Assembly: GCF_000090795.2 (NCBI RefSeq)
Contig: NW_003546249.1
Span: forward strand, 760,810 to 817,438
DNA: 56,629 nucleotides
Direction: 5' to 3'
DNA from: Amphimedon queenslandica
Lineage: Eukaryota > Porifera > Demospongiae > Haplosclerida > Niphatidae
Each line of letters opens with the position of its first letter. Position 1 is the stretch's first letter. Of this stretch, positions 12,501 to 30,500 are shown in pieces. The notes beneath the pieces are model-generated. The model worked only from the letters and a program-made list of their open reading frames with translations, had not been told where the DNA came from and did not search any database. Made by a program: the position numbers and the translations under genes.

Positions 12501-13335
12501 CCCAGTACAACATAATAGAAGTATAGATGAAAGTCTAGACATAAAACGTTATCTGTGCCTCAAAAAATTTTGCTATGGTCAAAATCACTGCAAGAGAAGC
12601 TTGTTGCTACATGTATTTTAACAACTGATCTAGCTGACAAAGTGACAGCTTCATTATTAAAATTAAACCAGTTGTTAGCCTATCAATGCACCTGTACAAC
12701 ACACCGACACAGCTTCAACATACATGCATGTAACTAACTAGTAATAACAAATAAGGAACTTACGTGTGTACTCTATGACTTGGCACTGTAAGAAGTAGAA
12801 TATATCCCACAGAAACAAATGCCAGTAAATAGAAAACTTGCCTAACAAGAATAACGGAAAAATATTATTTTAGAGCACGAAATTTCTCAGGGCTGTAAAT
12901 TCATGGGTTTCTTGAATCATTGAAGATTCACAAAATTAATTTATGACCATACAAGATGGCCGACAGCTAAACTTCACAAAAACTAAATAGCTTTTAAAAG
13001 TCAATTAAAGAAATTTACAGCCCTTGAATATTTTGCACTATATATACAGCATATAAAAATTGAACTTACCATTGAAAACAAAGCCAACAGTACAAAATAC
13101 CAAACATAATACAGAAAAGATGCCTGATAACACTGCTAGTATATTTGTAGTTGAGAAAAATGCGAAGTACCAGAGCAAGAGGAAATGATGTAAAGTACAG
13201 ACATCCATAACGTACCTGGAAAAAGCACAAGGAATGAAATTTATTTACATTTAATACATACATACCTTGTCCATAGGTAAACCAAGATAAAGTGAGAGTT
13301 GTCCAAACAGAGTTTCCATTACCATCATATTTCAC
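6512..13335 (-). CDS. MBOAT1/2-like lysophospholipid acyltransferase
   Basis: Polytopic membrane-bound O-acyltransferase, about 440-460 residues in 13 exons. Approximate exons from the 5' end: 13335-13265, 13217-13069, 12841-12762, 12150-12058, 10579-10527, 10483-10432, 10362-10230, 9318-9204, 8700-8611, 8548-8380, 7653-7521, 6800-6649, 6587-6512. Landmarks in order: FPLALVLRIFLNYKY...SSVIRH; SLLEYFSYNFSFLTILAGP followed by YKEYDDFI; GLGFSGYSKDG; the Asn motif WNIFTQTWLKR; and the catalytic His motif CLVSAIWHGFYPGYY. These match MBOAT1/2 (LPLAT/LPEAT) of animals, which re-acylate lysophospholipids in the ER. The last exon ends LPSKKKQSNKI. The long introns hold several repeats, listed separately. 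The gene is head-to-head with PCCA. Confidence 0.9.
7840..7914. repeat. Short tandem repeat, ~23 bp unit x3
   Basis: Three consecutive near-identical copies of a unit like AAATGAGCAAAAAAGCAATTA in an MBOAT intron. Confidence 0.75.
9541..9779. repeat. Direct tandem duplication, ~118 bp unit x2
   Basis: Two adjacent copies (about 9541-9659 and 9662-9779) share AGGATACACATATACATG, TAGACAACAATACATGT and the block TATATAGCTACTGATATTAA through GTTTCAGCCTA. They differ mainly in the number of ACATGT units. Intronic in the MBOAT gene. Confidence 0.8.
10644..10709. repeat. 30-bp tandem repeat built on ACATGT
   Basis: Two perfect copies (10644-10673 and 10674-10703) of a 30-bp unit beginning TGCATGTACATGTACATGTA, followed by a third partial TGCATG. 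It is strongly palindromic and intronic. Confidence 0.8.
10841..11372. mobile_element. Candidate non-autonomous DNA transposon with ~20-bp imperfect terminal inverted repeats
   Basis: The left end TGGGGCGAGCCTGAGCAGGC is an imperfect inverted match to the right end (GCTTGCTTAGGCTCACCCCA, 11353-11372). Length is about 530 bp with no transposase. The interior carries a diverged internal repeat (AGCAGCAAGAAAGGTT near 11041 and AGCAGCAAGGAAGGTT near 11164). No clear target duplication. Lies in an MBOAT intron. Confidence 0.5.
12889..13024. mobile_element. Candidate small MITE, AGGGCTGTAAATT termini
   Basis: A 136-bp segment in an MBOAT intron is bounded by AGGGCTGTAAAT and its inverse ATTTACAGCCCT. 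A related end, AATTTACAGCCCTTAAAAAT, recurs near 31150 in the SerRS-1 intron. No target duplication is evident. Confidence 0.4.
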
Positions 13336-13607
13336 TGACTATTGTACTGATCTAAAACTATAACACTCCTCTGAGTTGAGTGAGTTCTGATATTAACGGT
13401 TTCCCTTCTAGTCCCACTGCACCTAGTGAAACTACACACAAATCAGTGAAATGATAGGTGAAATCATAGATGGTGATCACACCACATACCACATGCATTA
13501 CACGATCAAGCTCAGCAAAATTGCCAAGCCGCACCCATTACTTATCCATTAAGGTGTGGTTTTAGGTGTGGTTTTACCTCAAGTTGGTGTGGCTACTAGA
13601 GGGAAAG
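13336..13607. promoter_or_regulatory. Shared divergent promoter region, MBOAT / PCCA
   Basis: 272 bp between the two start codons. Contains a direct repeat, AGGTGTGGTTTT twice in tandem at about 13552-13575. Bidirectional promoter function is inferred from arrangement. Confidence 0.45.
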
Positions 13608-16600
13608 ATGTTCAGTCGTTCTTTTGTGAGAGGTAACTTTCTTAGAGTACCCCCTAGATTCAGAAAAGCATACTGTAATGGAGGGAACTTAAAGGTATTA
13701 TTATGATCAGTAAGCTTACATTTTAATTGAAATTTGTATTTTGTGCTAGACATTTGACAAGATCCTGATTGCAAATCGTGGAGAAATAGCATGCAGAGTA
13801 CATAATTAATTGAAGGCTGTTAAAGCAAATGTGTATATAATGGTTTTTAGGTAATAAGAACTTGTAAAGAAATGGGAATTTCATGTGTTTCAGTTTTTAG
13901 TGATGCCGATGCACAAGCAGTAAGATTTCTTTTTGTACAGTCACAATTATGGCTTTGTAATATTTATAGTTGCATGTGAGAATGGCCGATGAAGCTGTTC
14001 ACATTGGACCTTCAGTTGCTACTCAAAGTTACCTTAATGTGGATGCAATTCTAGATGCTATTTCATTAACAGGGGCCCAAGCAGTAAGTGTTCTATATGG
14101 TTCACTACCACTAATGTCATTTTATAATGACAATAGCTAAGAAAGAAAATGGCAACCTGAATTTGTCATTATATTGAATAGAGTTGCATTAAAACTTTCA
14201 TTATGATAGTCACAAACCTTTACTTAATGAATGCTTTTGTCTAATGTGAGCAAAGTTTGGCCATACTAATTAATCCTGCTTAAAACTTGATATCTATTTC
14301 ATTTATTCAAATTATCTGTAGGTCCCAGGACAAAAACATGCTGATTAGTGATTACATGTAGTTTAGTCTTTATTGTTAATACTTAATGGTATTGATGAAA
14401 TGTGCTATATGACAAAAAAGCAAGTGTAACGAGAATTATTATGTATTTATTAATAATTTTGATTAGTACAAGCACTTTTTCTGCTATAATTTCATGTAAC
14501 AAAAAATGTTGGAAACTACATGTAATCCTTCAACTATTACCAGCATACTGTTAATTTTTAATCAAAATTGTGGGCAATTTAATTTTCAATTGATGCATTA
14601 CACTATAGTTGAACCAAATTTAACTCCAGCATCAACATAACATTAGGACTAGGGTAATATTTTCTGAACATTTATTTTACATATAATTAATTTAGGTGCA
14701 TCCTGGGTATGGATTTTTATCAGAAAATAAAGAGTTTGCAAAGGAACTTGCCAAGCGTGGTGTTGTTTTCATTGGACCTAATGCACATGCAATACATGTA
14801 ATGGGAGACAAATTGGAAAGTAAAAGAACTGCCACAGAGGCTGGTGTTAACATTGTACCTGGATATGATGGGATTGTTCAGGTTTGTGTTTGCTACATAT
14901 TGATGCTTTTATTTAACTGCATTTAAATGACACAATAGGATAGCACTGAAGCTGTTAAATTAGCAAAAGAAATAGGTAATGTAAGCATGAAAGTGGGGAT
15001 TAATAGTATATTCCTTTAAGGATACCCTGTGATGCTTAAAGCATCTGCTGGGGGTGGTGGAAAAGGAATGAGGATAGCATGGGATGAGAAAGATGTCATT
15101 GATGGATTTCATTTAGCCACTGAAGAAGCTAAAACAGCTGTCAATGATGATAGGATGTTAATTGAGAAGTTTATTGAAAAGCCTAGGCATATTGAAGTAC
15201 AGGTAAGTCATTGATGTAATTTTATTTGAACTTGATAAATTTGTTGTAATTCATTATAGGTTTTGGGAGATGAACATGGCAATGTGGTTGGTACATAATA
15301 TTTCACTTTTTGTACATAGTTACATTTTCAGGTTTATTTGAATGAAAGAGAGTGTTCAATTCAAAGGAGAAACCAGAAAGTAATTGAAGAAGCTCCTAGG
15401 TGAATCTACTTTGAAGCTAGCTTTTATACATGTACGGTGTATATCAAAATAATGACTTTGTGTTAAATTTTTAGTACATTTATTGATCCTGTTACTCGGC
15501 AATCAATGGGTCAGCAAGCAGTGGCTTTAGCTAAATCAGTTCAGTATAACTCTGCAGGTATTGTTAATTTTAGTGTTATAGTTTTGTGAAAAACTTGTGG
15601 TAATAGGGACAGTGGAGTTTTTAGTTGATCCACAAAAGAATTTCTATTTTTTGGAAATGAATACAAGGCTTCAGGTAGAGCACCCTATAACGGAATGCAT
15701 CACAGGAGTAGATTTAGTAAAAGAAATGATACTATCTGCTGCTGGTATATAAAGCTAATATTATATATATATGTATTTATTCAGCATTAATGACAGGTCA
15801 CAAGTTGTCTTTTACACAAGATGATATTGGTATTAATGGCTGGGCAGTTGAGGCAAGAATTTATGCTGAAGATCCAGTAAGGTTTCTTCCATCAGTTGGA
15901 TACTTGTCGAAGTATATTGAGCCATCCCAAGCTGCAAATGAAATGGTCAGTGAGATAATGATTCTCTATAGGTATAAGTGTAGCATGTGTAATAGATTCG
16001 AGTTGACACAGGAATTGAAGAAGGTAGTACTATCAGTATGTTCTATGATCCCATGATTTCAAAAGTATGAATATTGACATTACTGGGAATATGTGATCCA
16101 AGATCTTTATTGTGACAGTTAGTTACACATGGAAAAGATCGATCAACTGCCCTTACAACATTAGCTAAGGCATTAGATAATTATTGCATTAAAGGTGTTG
16201 ATTTTTATTGTTGACAATAATGAACTTTTTATACTTATATGCTAGGTGTAACTCATAATATACCAGTAGTAAGAGATATTATTAGTCACCCAGACTTTAT
16301 CTCAGGTGATATAAGTACTAATTTCATTCAAGAAGTATATCCAAATGGTTTTCAAGGTACATGCATGTACTATGGATCAAAATGCATTTACATTGATAAT
16401 TACTTTGATAGGACGTAAATTGGATGAAAGAGGTACTGAAATTTTGATTGCAGCTGCCAGCTTTATTCACATTAAACGAACTAATGCTGCCCCAGCATTT
16501 TGTAATCAAAACAGGTTAGTATATAAAATATATATGCTTCATTTTCTAACTGAACAGGCAAATGAAGTCAGCAAAAGATGATGGTAGCAAGCATATATTG

Positions 16601-17416
16601 TTCCTGTTAATCGGTGGAGACTCTTACAAAGTAGAAATAGAGGAAAATCATGATACCTTCTTTGCTAATATTAATGGAAAGCAAATAAAAATATTGTCAG
16701 AGTGGCAACTAGGTAATGCTATTGTGAATCTTAGCGTAGATGATGTTAAAGAAACAATCCATGTAAGTATTCAAATACATACATGTTCAGTGTGCATGTA
16801 CTTTGCTTTGATCAGTTTGAGGATAGAAAGGGACAGACAATGGACCTAAGGCTCTATGGTGATAAGGTATAGATGCTTGTTATCTATATGATTTAATTGA
16901 TTTGACAGTACTCTGTACAAGTTTTAAATAGTAAACAAGCAAGCATGAATGAACATGTTCCACAGAAGTCAAAGGTGAATTAGGACATTGACATAATGAC
17001 TTAATTGCATTAATGTCACTGATTTCTACAATAGGATAGTTTGGCTCATATACTGAAAGCTCCTATGCCAGGAATTGTGAAATCCATTGTCTGCAAGGAA
17101 GGAGATGAAGTATGTGTATATCATGCACTGAAAATTAATTTTACTAATTTCAATGAAACATGTACAATGTACATGTAGGTTGAGAAGGGTGTTGCAATTG
17201 TAACTCTGGAGGCCATGAAAATGCAAAACCCACTCTTTGCACCATTAACTGGAAAGGTACATGCACACTGCCTATGACTGTTTTGAGTAATAATTAACAA
17301 TTAAATGTACATTTATATTATACCATTTTTATAATATTTGATAGGTCAAGACTATATATGTAAAAGAAGGGGACAGTATTGCCGAGGATGACTTAATCTT
17401 AGAGCTTCAAGTGTGA
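13608..17416 (+). CDS. PCCA: Propionyl-CoA carboxylase alpha chain, mitochondrial
   Basis: About 700 residues in 22 exons within 3.8 kb (first exon 13608-13694, last 17345-17416). The N-terminus [20 protein letters not shown] is Arg-rich and suits a mitochondrial targeting peptide. Biotin carboxylase domain: [33 protein letters not shown], the ATP-grasp Gly-rich loop [33 protein letters not shown], and [14 protein letters not shown]. The middle holds [13 protein letters not shown] and GVTHNIP. The C-terminal biotinyl domain has APMPG and EAMKM, with the biotin-accepting Lys codon at 17218-17220. The enzyme carboxylates propionyl-CoA to methylmalonyl-CoA with the PCCB partner (not in this window). 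At one junction I place the intron at 15946-15995, because only that acceptor keeps the frame into [11 protein letters not shown]. Confidence 0.95.
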
Positions 17417-17543
17417 CTTTTGAAATTAATAATGCAACACTATTTATAATAATACTAATTTCACTACCTACGTGTAGATCAAAATCATAAAGCAAATAAA
17501 AATGAACTTTAAACTGTATCATGATACTGAATTTAACAAAAAG

Positions 17544-23731
<6,188 letters not shown>

Positions 23732-23830
23732 TGTTAAGTACTACTAACGTTATTATGTTATTTACGATCATTGATTACATGTTATACAAGTTCCATTGAC
23801 CTCGCCCTTTAATGAATAAAATCATGTATA

Positions 23831-24331
23831 CTATATCCCAGTTGAGTTTGGGACAAGAAAAACTGGAATAACTTTTTATAGGAATGTGGAATAAGGATGA
23901 AACTTTCACAGGTTCTTAGTCGCCAAAGTCCATCAAAATCTGTGAAATCTTGGGTCCCTCAGCTCTTGGGAATCCTGAAAACCAGGTTCTCCCTATAAAC
24001 CCAATGGCATACCAAAATGACGTTTTATGACAATTTATCTACGTCATAGTTTACATAAGAACATGTGGTCGAGCGCCCAAACTGATAATTCTTGTTTTAA
24101 AAAGCTAACAGAGCAAGATCTTCTGATAATGATGGCCTTTATGAAGACTAGTTGACTCCAGTAGCTATTGTACTGCTTATCAGGAAGAGCAAGACTGTTT
24201 TAAGAGTGAAACAACACAGCCGCCATACTTCTATGAATATCATTAAAATACTTCATTTTTGTGACGTAATTACATTTTTCAAATTCCACGCAGCTGCTTC
24301 CACTTCCGGCCCAAACTGAACTGGGATATAG
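23831..24331. mobile_element. 501-bp MITE, CTATATCCCAGTT termini, TA target duplication
   Basis: Left end CTATATCCCAGTTGAGTTTG and right end are inverted repeats of more than 20 bp (one mismatch in the core), flanked by TA on both sides (23829-23830, 24332-24333). No coding capacity. A truncated, inverted relative lies at 30361-30598. The TA target fits Tc1/mariner-like mobilisation (inferred). It occupies most of the GSR upstream region. Confidence 0.8.
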
Positions 24332-24379
24332 TATAGCAGCAACAACAAAAATAGATAAATCAATTACAGTTATTTCTAA

Positions 24380-27300
24380 TTAATTTTCCCAAGGCAATAA
24401 AACTATTTTTATAGATTCAGCACTTTTGTTGACTAGTTCAATTCCTTTCAAAAATTCTTTCATTGGTAGCCTGTGAGTTATTATATCCTAAACAAAAGTA
24501 TAATTACTGTTAACAAATTTAATTCAAATTAAATACCTCTAGTGGTATTTGATCATTTTCAATCATTCTTATAGCAACAGGATATGTATAAGGGCTGCAA
24601 TGACCACCTCTTATTGTCAATTCTGTTCAAAAAAGAGGTAAAACATTCATAACATATCTCCAATATTAACAACCTTTTGCATCAGATATAACAGTCCAAT
24701 CAACAGTAGTTTCTTTACCAAACACACTATACTCCACAAAAGTTCCTTGTCTAGCAATCATCTGTAATCTGTATAGTAAAAAAACACAATATTTACTAAA
24801 ATACCATTAACAGCTTATACTTACCCTTGTTTCACTGAAGCAGGATTTCCAGTTGCTTCAATGTATACATCACATCCATATCCATCAGTCAGTTTTTTAA
24901 CATTTTCAATTGCATTGCAAGTAGCAGGATTAAGGGTCACATCCGCTCCACACTTTTTAGCAATATCCAGCTATACAAGATTATGGATCAAAAATCACAT
25001 GTACATGTACGTAGCTCAAAGAGGTGAATAATATATTTCACAAAAATACTACAAATTCTGTGAATCACAATGACACTTATTTGTTCATGCTCCACTGGAG
25101 TTTTTTTTTGCTTAAACTTCACAATTTTTTAGATCAAACAACAAAAAATGAGTTATTAACATGCATACCTTCCAATCATAGAGGTCCATAGCAATCAACA
25201 ACTTTGGACATTTCAATTTAGCTGCAGCAATCATGCCTAAACCTAATGGTCCACAACCAGAAACCACCACAACATCATCAAACTCAATTTTGCCAAGTTC
25301 AACTGCATGTACAGAGCATGCTAATGGCTCAATAAAAGCAGCTTTCCAAGGTGGAATGGATTTGGATATCTACTTATAATTTTAATTTTGTCATTTAGGC
25401 ATACCAGAAGAATTACCTTATGATTAATAGCTTTGCTGGGATACTTCATGTACTGACACATTGCACCTATAAGTTATTATTATTATTAATCATGAGATTT
25501 CATTGTCTTACCAAATGAATTTTGATGAAAACCATATACATCGTGAGGAATACCTAAACAATTATTAAAGGAGCAGCACTATATCGTACTCTACTTACAC
25601 ATGTTGTAGCTTCCTCTTTTACAATAGCGACACTCCCAACAAGGAACAATGTTTTCAGATACAGCATAATCACCTACTTCCAAATTATGCTTTGCCTTTG
25701 CATCTATAAAATAATTATTTTACTCATATAGTTATACTTCATCATACTTAGGAGCTACTCTTAGTTACACATTTTAGCTCCAAAATAAAACAGCAGTCTA
25801 CACCTATTGCATGTAAATTAACTCATTAATTCTTAGTGTTTAAAAAAATCAGGAAACTTAATTTAAACATACAAACAAAATTGTGAACTATTAAAATTAA
25901 AATCAATACTTTTATGTTATTTGATTATTATACATATCGTTAAAACACTAATATACTATTGGCCATATTGGAGGGCAACTGGAGCATAAAAGTAATCAAG
26001 TTTTAATGGAATCTTTAGTGTGGTAAACCCATCATCGAAAAGAAATGCATGATTAATCATACTGAACATAAAATTAATATTTTAAGTTTGAAAAGTAAGT
26101 TAGCAACACTTTTTATAGTCGCACCAATTGCCATAAATCATTTGGTCATGCACTTATTTCCAATATTTTTATAGCTACATTAACAAAAGCAGTACATTAG
26201 AGTAGTGACTTCTTTATTTACAAGTGAGAAGATTCATGCAATCCATTTATACATGTACATGTACAGGTTTAAACAGGGGCGTATCTAGAAATTTGGAAAG
26301 GGGGATGCTGGAGTACAGAAATGGACAGGATTGGTAATGAGGGGCGCGCGAAGCGCACTGCGATTTTGACCACATCCATTTTACGGCAGTAAAACGGCGT
26401 TTTCGTTCATTTTCGTCAATTACGGGTGGGGTCAGGATAATTTCAAGCACACTGGTACTTCTGATCACTTGTTAAAGCACTGGAAACTGCTGAAATCATA
26501 ATCAGGGGGCTAGATAACTTTATGAAGAGGCTTGGTAGTGATGCAAGAGTCCAGAACTTCAGTAATTTTTTTCTGAGCCCAGCCATAAGGGGGGTGCTCA
26601 AGCACCCTCAGCACCCCCCCTGGATACGCCCCTGTTTAAATGCCTATGAAATACAGTACAGGGGTATAGAATTTAATTTAGGCATGTGGGTATGGCTGAA
26701 AGTGGATGAGGTTGGCCTTGAAATGCAAGTTTGATTATCTGATTTAAATTAAAAATTCCTACCATCCGTCACGCTTTAGGTCAATGATCACCTTCTGAAT
26801 TGCCCCTGTTGCCGCCTTTGACAAAATGTGCAAACTCAGTACACAAGCCCAAAGCCAGGAGGCTCATTCAAACTACCTTCAGATCAGAGAATCTTAGCAA
26901 AAGCCATAGTTGCAGCAGTGCCTCACAATCTCTAAATTGCAACACCAAAAATGAACTCCCTCTTTTCAAACCATGGCTAAACAACACCCTTGACACCAAA
27001 GCGGCAATAAAAAATTTTCATGCAATTATTCATAGATTTATAGCTAAGTTGACATACCTTTACCAAGCTTGACTACCTCCCCAACAAATTCATGTCCAGG
27101 GATTACAGGTGGCTGAACATATTGAGGCCAAGTGTCACTACCTATTCTTGCTTAAATTATTGAATTCTACTAAAACAGCTTACCCCAAAAATAAGGTGCT
27201 CCAGAAAAACATTTAGCATCTCCAGCACAAATTCCAACAGCCAGTACTTTCACCAATACTTCGTCATCTCCAATGACAGGAATGGGGCGTGTCTCCATGC

Positions 27301-27428
27301 GATAGTCGTCTATAAATCAGCTATAATCCTTATTGCTTAAGAGCCATTGCCTTAAACCTACTTGGACCATAGCATACTACGCACTGCATCACAGAAGGAA
27401 GTGCACCATCACCCTTAGAACTCATCAT
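24380..27428 (-). CDS. Zinc-dependent medium-chain dehydrogenase (threonine/polyol dehydrogenase type)
   Basis: Eleven exons, about 27428-27362, 27309-27184, 27141-27064, 25703-25599, then smaller ones down to 24488-24380. It starts MMSSKGDGALPSVMQCVV and ends KIVLLPWEN. Landmarks: GICAGDAK (catalytic zinc Cys), PVIPGHEFVGEVV (His/Glu zinc ligands), the structural zinc loop CWECRYCKRGSYNMC with four Cys, FIEPLACSVHAVE, the Rossmann motif SGCGPLGLGM with an acidic MDLYD after beta-2 that suggests NAD, and TDGYGCDVYIEATG. The pattern most resembles bacterial erythritol/L-threitol and L-threonine dehydrogenases rather than the sorbitol dehydrogenase I know from animals; substrate is not determinable. 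Introns exclude bacterial contamination. Intron 3 is 1.36 kb and contains a MITE. Confidence 0.88.
26274..26633. mobile_element. 360-bp MITE with CAGGGGCGTATC termini
   Basis: Left end CAGGGGCGTATCTAG and right end CTGGATACGCCCCTG are inverted repeats, flanked by TTTAAA on both sides (26268-26273 and 26634-26639). The right end also folds on itself (GGGGGGTGCTCAAGCACC...). No transposase. Termini of the form CAGGGGCGKATCC are common on hAT-type MITEs in animals. The flank could be a 6-bp TTTAAA or a TTAA target; assignment to a superfamily is uncertain. Confidence 0.75.
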
Positions 27429-27535
27429 AACAACTAGCCAAGTCCAAAGTCTTAACTCCAATTATAAATTAAATTTAAAAGAAAATGCCACACCTCTACA
27501 ATAATGTGAATTGAAATTACAAAGATTCGAGTTAT

Positions 27536-30500
27536 TCATGACTGTGCTTCATTATCCTTTTTCATGCCTGCCATTTGCTTCTTCTGCTTTTTTGTCATTG
27601 GTTCATCAATAGGTGCAGCTTGAACAAATTTAATAAATTCCTTGTATGCTAAAAATAAATATATTCCTGACACAAACATTTCTTAAAATGACAAAATATA
27701 CCTGGAGGCATGTATTGACGTAAAATTTCAGGGACTACAACACCTTCTTCAGTTTGATTATTTTCCAAAATAGCACAAATGGTACGAGTTGTTGCACACA
27801 TTGTAGCATTAAGCATATGGACATAATCAGCCTGTAAAGATAACTTTATAATCATAATTGCATATTTCAGAATTACTTGTGCATTCATCTTTTTTGTTAG
27901 ACCAAAACGAACTTGAAGCCTTCTCGCTTGATAGTCCAAGCAGTTAGAACAGCTAACTAATTCTCGATAGGCTCCAGATCCAGGAAACCATCCCTCCAAA
28001 TCATACTTCATAGCTGCAGCAAGATTTAACTCACCTAAATGCATGTAAATGCATAAAACACTTAATATAAGTAATATCTTAAAAGTGAAACAAACCAGAA
28101 ACTATATTAACAACTCGATAAGGAATGCCAAGCTGCTGGTAAAAAAATTCTGCATTTGAAATCATCTCATCAAACATCTTCCAAGAAACATCATCATGAG
28201 GACTAGTTAAACAGAATTGTTCAACCTACAACAATGATACATGTACACTCACATCAAAACAAGATTACTCCTGATAATAACATTCTCATGATGCCTGCAG
28301 CAGCATGCACCAATCAGTGTCATCATAGGTATACTTTCTTCATTTTATTTATCAATTAGAGCAGAGAATTTTTGCAAGAGCATTGAAATCAGTGCCCGGC
28401 AGCTCTCCAAAAAACAAATGCACTACTTCTAGTAATAAAAATGAGTGTATACACTGTACAGTACATGTAATACTTTCAAACACTTAAACAGTTATTATGG
28501 TCATGAAATTGTAAAATGTACCAGTACCTTTTGGAACTGATGCACTCTGAATATTCCTCTTGTGTCCCTACCATGAGAACCAACTTCTTGACGGAAACAA
28601 GATGACAGTCCAGCATATCGCAAAGGCAATGTTTGAGGATCTAACCAGTCACCTCTATAAAATAATACTAACATTAAACAGTTACTATCAAATACATATA
28701 TCCTTATCATAAGTTCACAACCTATGAAAAGCTGCAATTGGTTGTTCACTAGTTGCAATAAGATACTTTTCTTCCACATTACTGTCATCCACAATTTCAG
28801 AGCTCTTGCTAATAACCTAAATATTTATACAAAAATATGCAATTACGAAACTATAATTGTTAACCTTGTAAAGCATCTCATCAAAATCACTTAATTGAGC
28901 CACTTCTTGCATTACTTCTTTCTTCATAAAAAATGGTGTATACAAAGGAACAAAACTTTTTTCTGACAGAGTGGACAATGCAAACTGTATTAAAGCTTGC
29001 TCTAAAAACACCAATGGCCCCTTCAAGTAATAGCAACGATTTCCTGCCACAGTTGTGCCTCTTTGCATATCCACACCATCCACCATCACAACCAAATCCA
29101 TATGAGAGTACTTTTTACGAATAGATGCATCACCAAATNNNNNNNNNNCTCGATTATTGTCCTAAAAAGGAAAGGACTTTTGTCAAAGCAATCATTGATA
29201 AACAAGTAGAACATGATGTAAGCACAGCAGAGAAATAACTGCATGTAGGATACATTTACATCTACATGTACATATACATACATGTACATGTATACACTAC
29301 ACCATACTATAAATAGAAAATTGTGATGTTATTCAAAACTATGATTATGATGGTATAAACAATTGTAAAAATATTTTACAGCATATGTTACAAACCCCAG
29401 ACCTCATTATCAGATATTGGAACAGACGGATGAAGAGAGTTCCCAATCTGGGCTAAATGAAACGAACGACTTTCTTCAAGCTCCTTTCTTTTTGTTGAGT
29501 TTTTATCGCTGGCCTCCTCAATAAGCTGTTGCAATCGTTTGATTTGAGTAACAGTCAGTGACTGCAGTACAGGATTAAGCAAAGGTTACATATACATACA
29601 TGTACATGTGCAAGTGTAATTACTTTAATTTCATCTGGTGTAATACTATCTAATTTCAAAACAAGACTTTCAGGTATATCAGCAGATTCACCAATGGGTT
29701 CTTTTTTCTAAATAATAAAATCAATACATTGTTCATAACACAATTAAAGCTAATAATAATAAATACCTTCATCTTCTCTCCAATTGTCTTGCTACAAAGG
29801 TTCTTTAACTTATTCCAATTATCAGATTCAAAACGCACTGCAATTAAAAGTCAATAATACAATGAAAATGAAGAGGTTTGGAAATAAATTTAATGCTTCA
29901 GCAATACAAACAGAGTTAGCTTTAAATATCTCATTTATATGCACATTTGTAGTACTTTGTACACTGCTCATCAATATAATACAAAAATAATCTCTCAATT
30001 TAATTAGTTCATTATAAATAGAAGTTGGGGATTCTATAAACACTACATGTACATGTACACAGGCTTCGATTCCACTTCCTTAATGCATGTAGATCTGAGG
30101 CTTCTAATTTCATCTAAAAACTATTATTTAACAAATCTTTATTTTACAGAGAAACATATAAAAGACATGCACAATGATATCAATTTTACAACCCTTCAAG
30201 AATGCATGTGGAAAAATAAACAGAAAGTCACATACAGTGTAAAACAAAAATACATGTTACCATCATATACAGTAAAAATTTTTTCAAGGGTTACATGTAC
30301 ATTTATCAATGCATAAATTTAAAGTTTGTTATTCACTATAACTTATTCACTGTTCTAATGTAAACTATGATGTAGATAAATTGTCATAAAACGTCATTTT
30401 GGTATGCCATTGGATTTAAAGGCAGCATCCAGTTCTCAGGGTTCCCAAGGGCTGAGAGACCCAAGACCTGAGATCCTGTGATGGCAATCTGGCATTGGGC

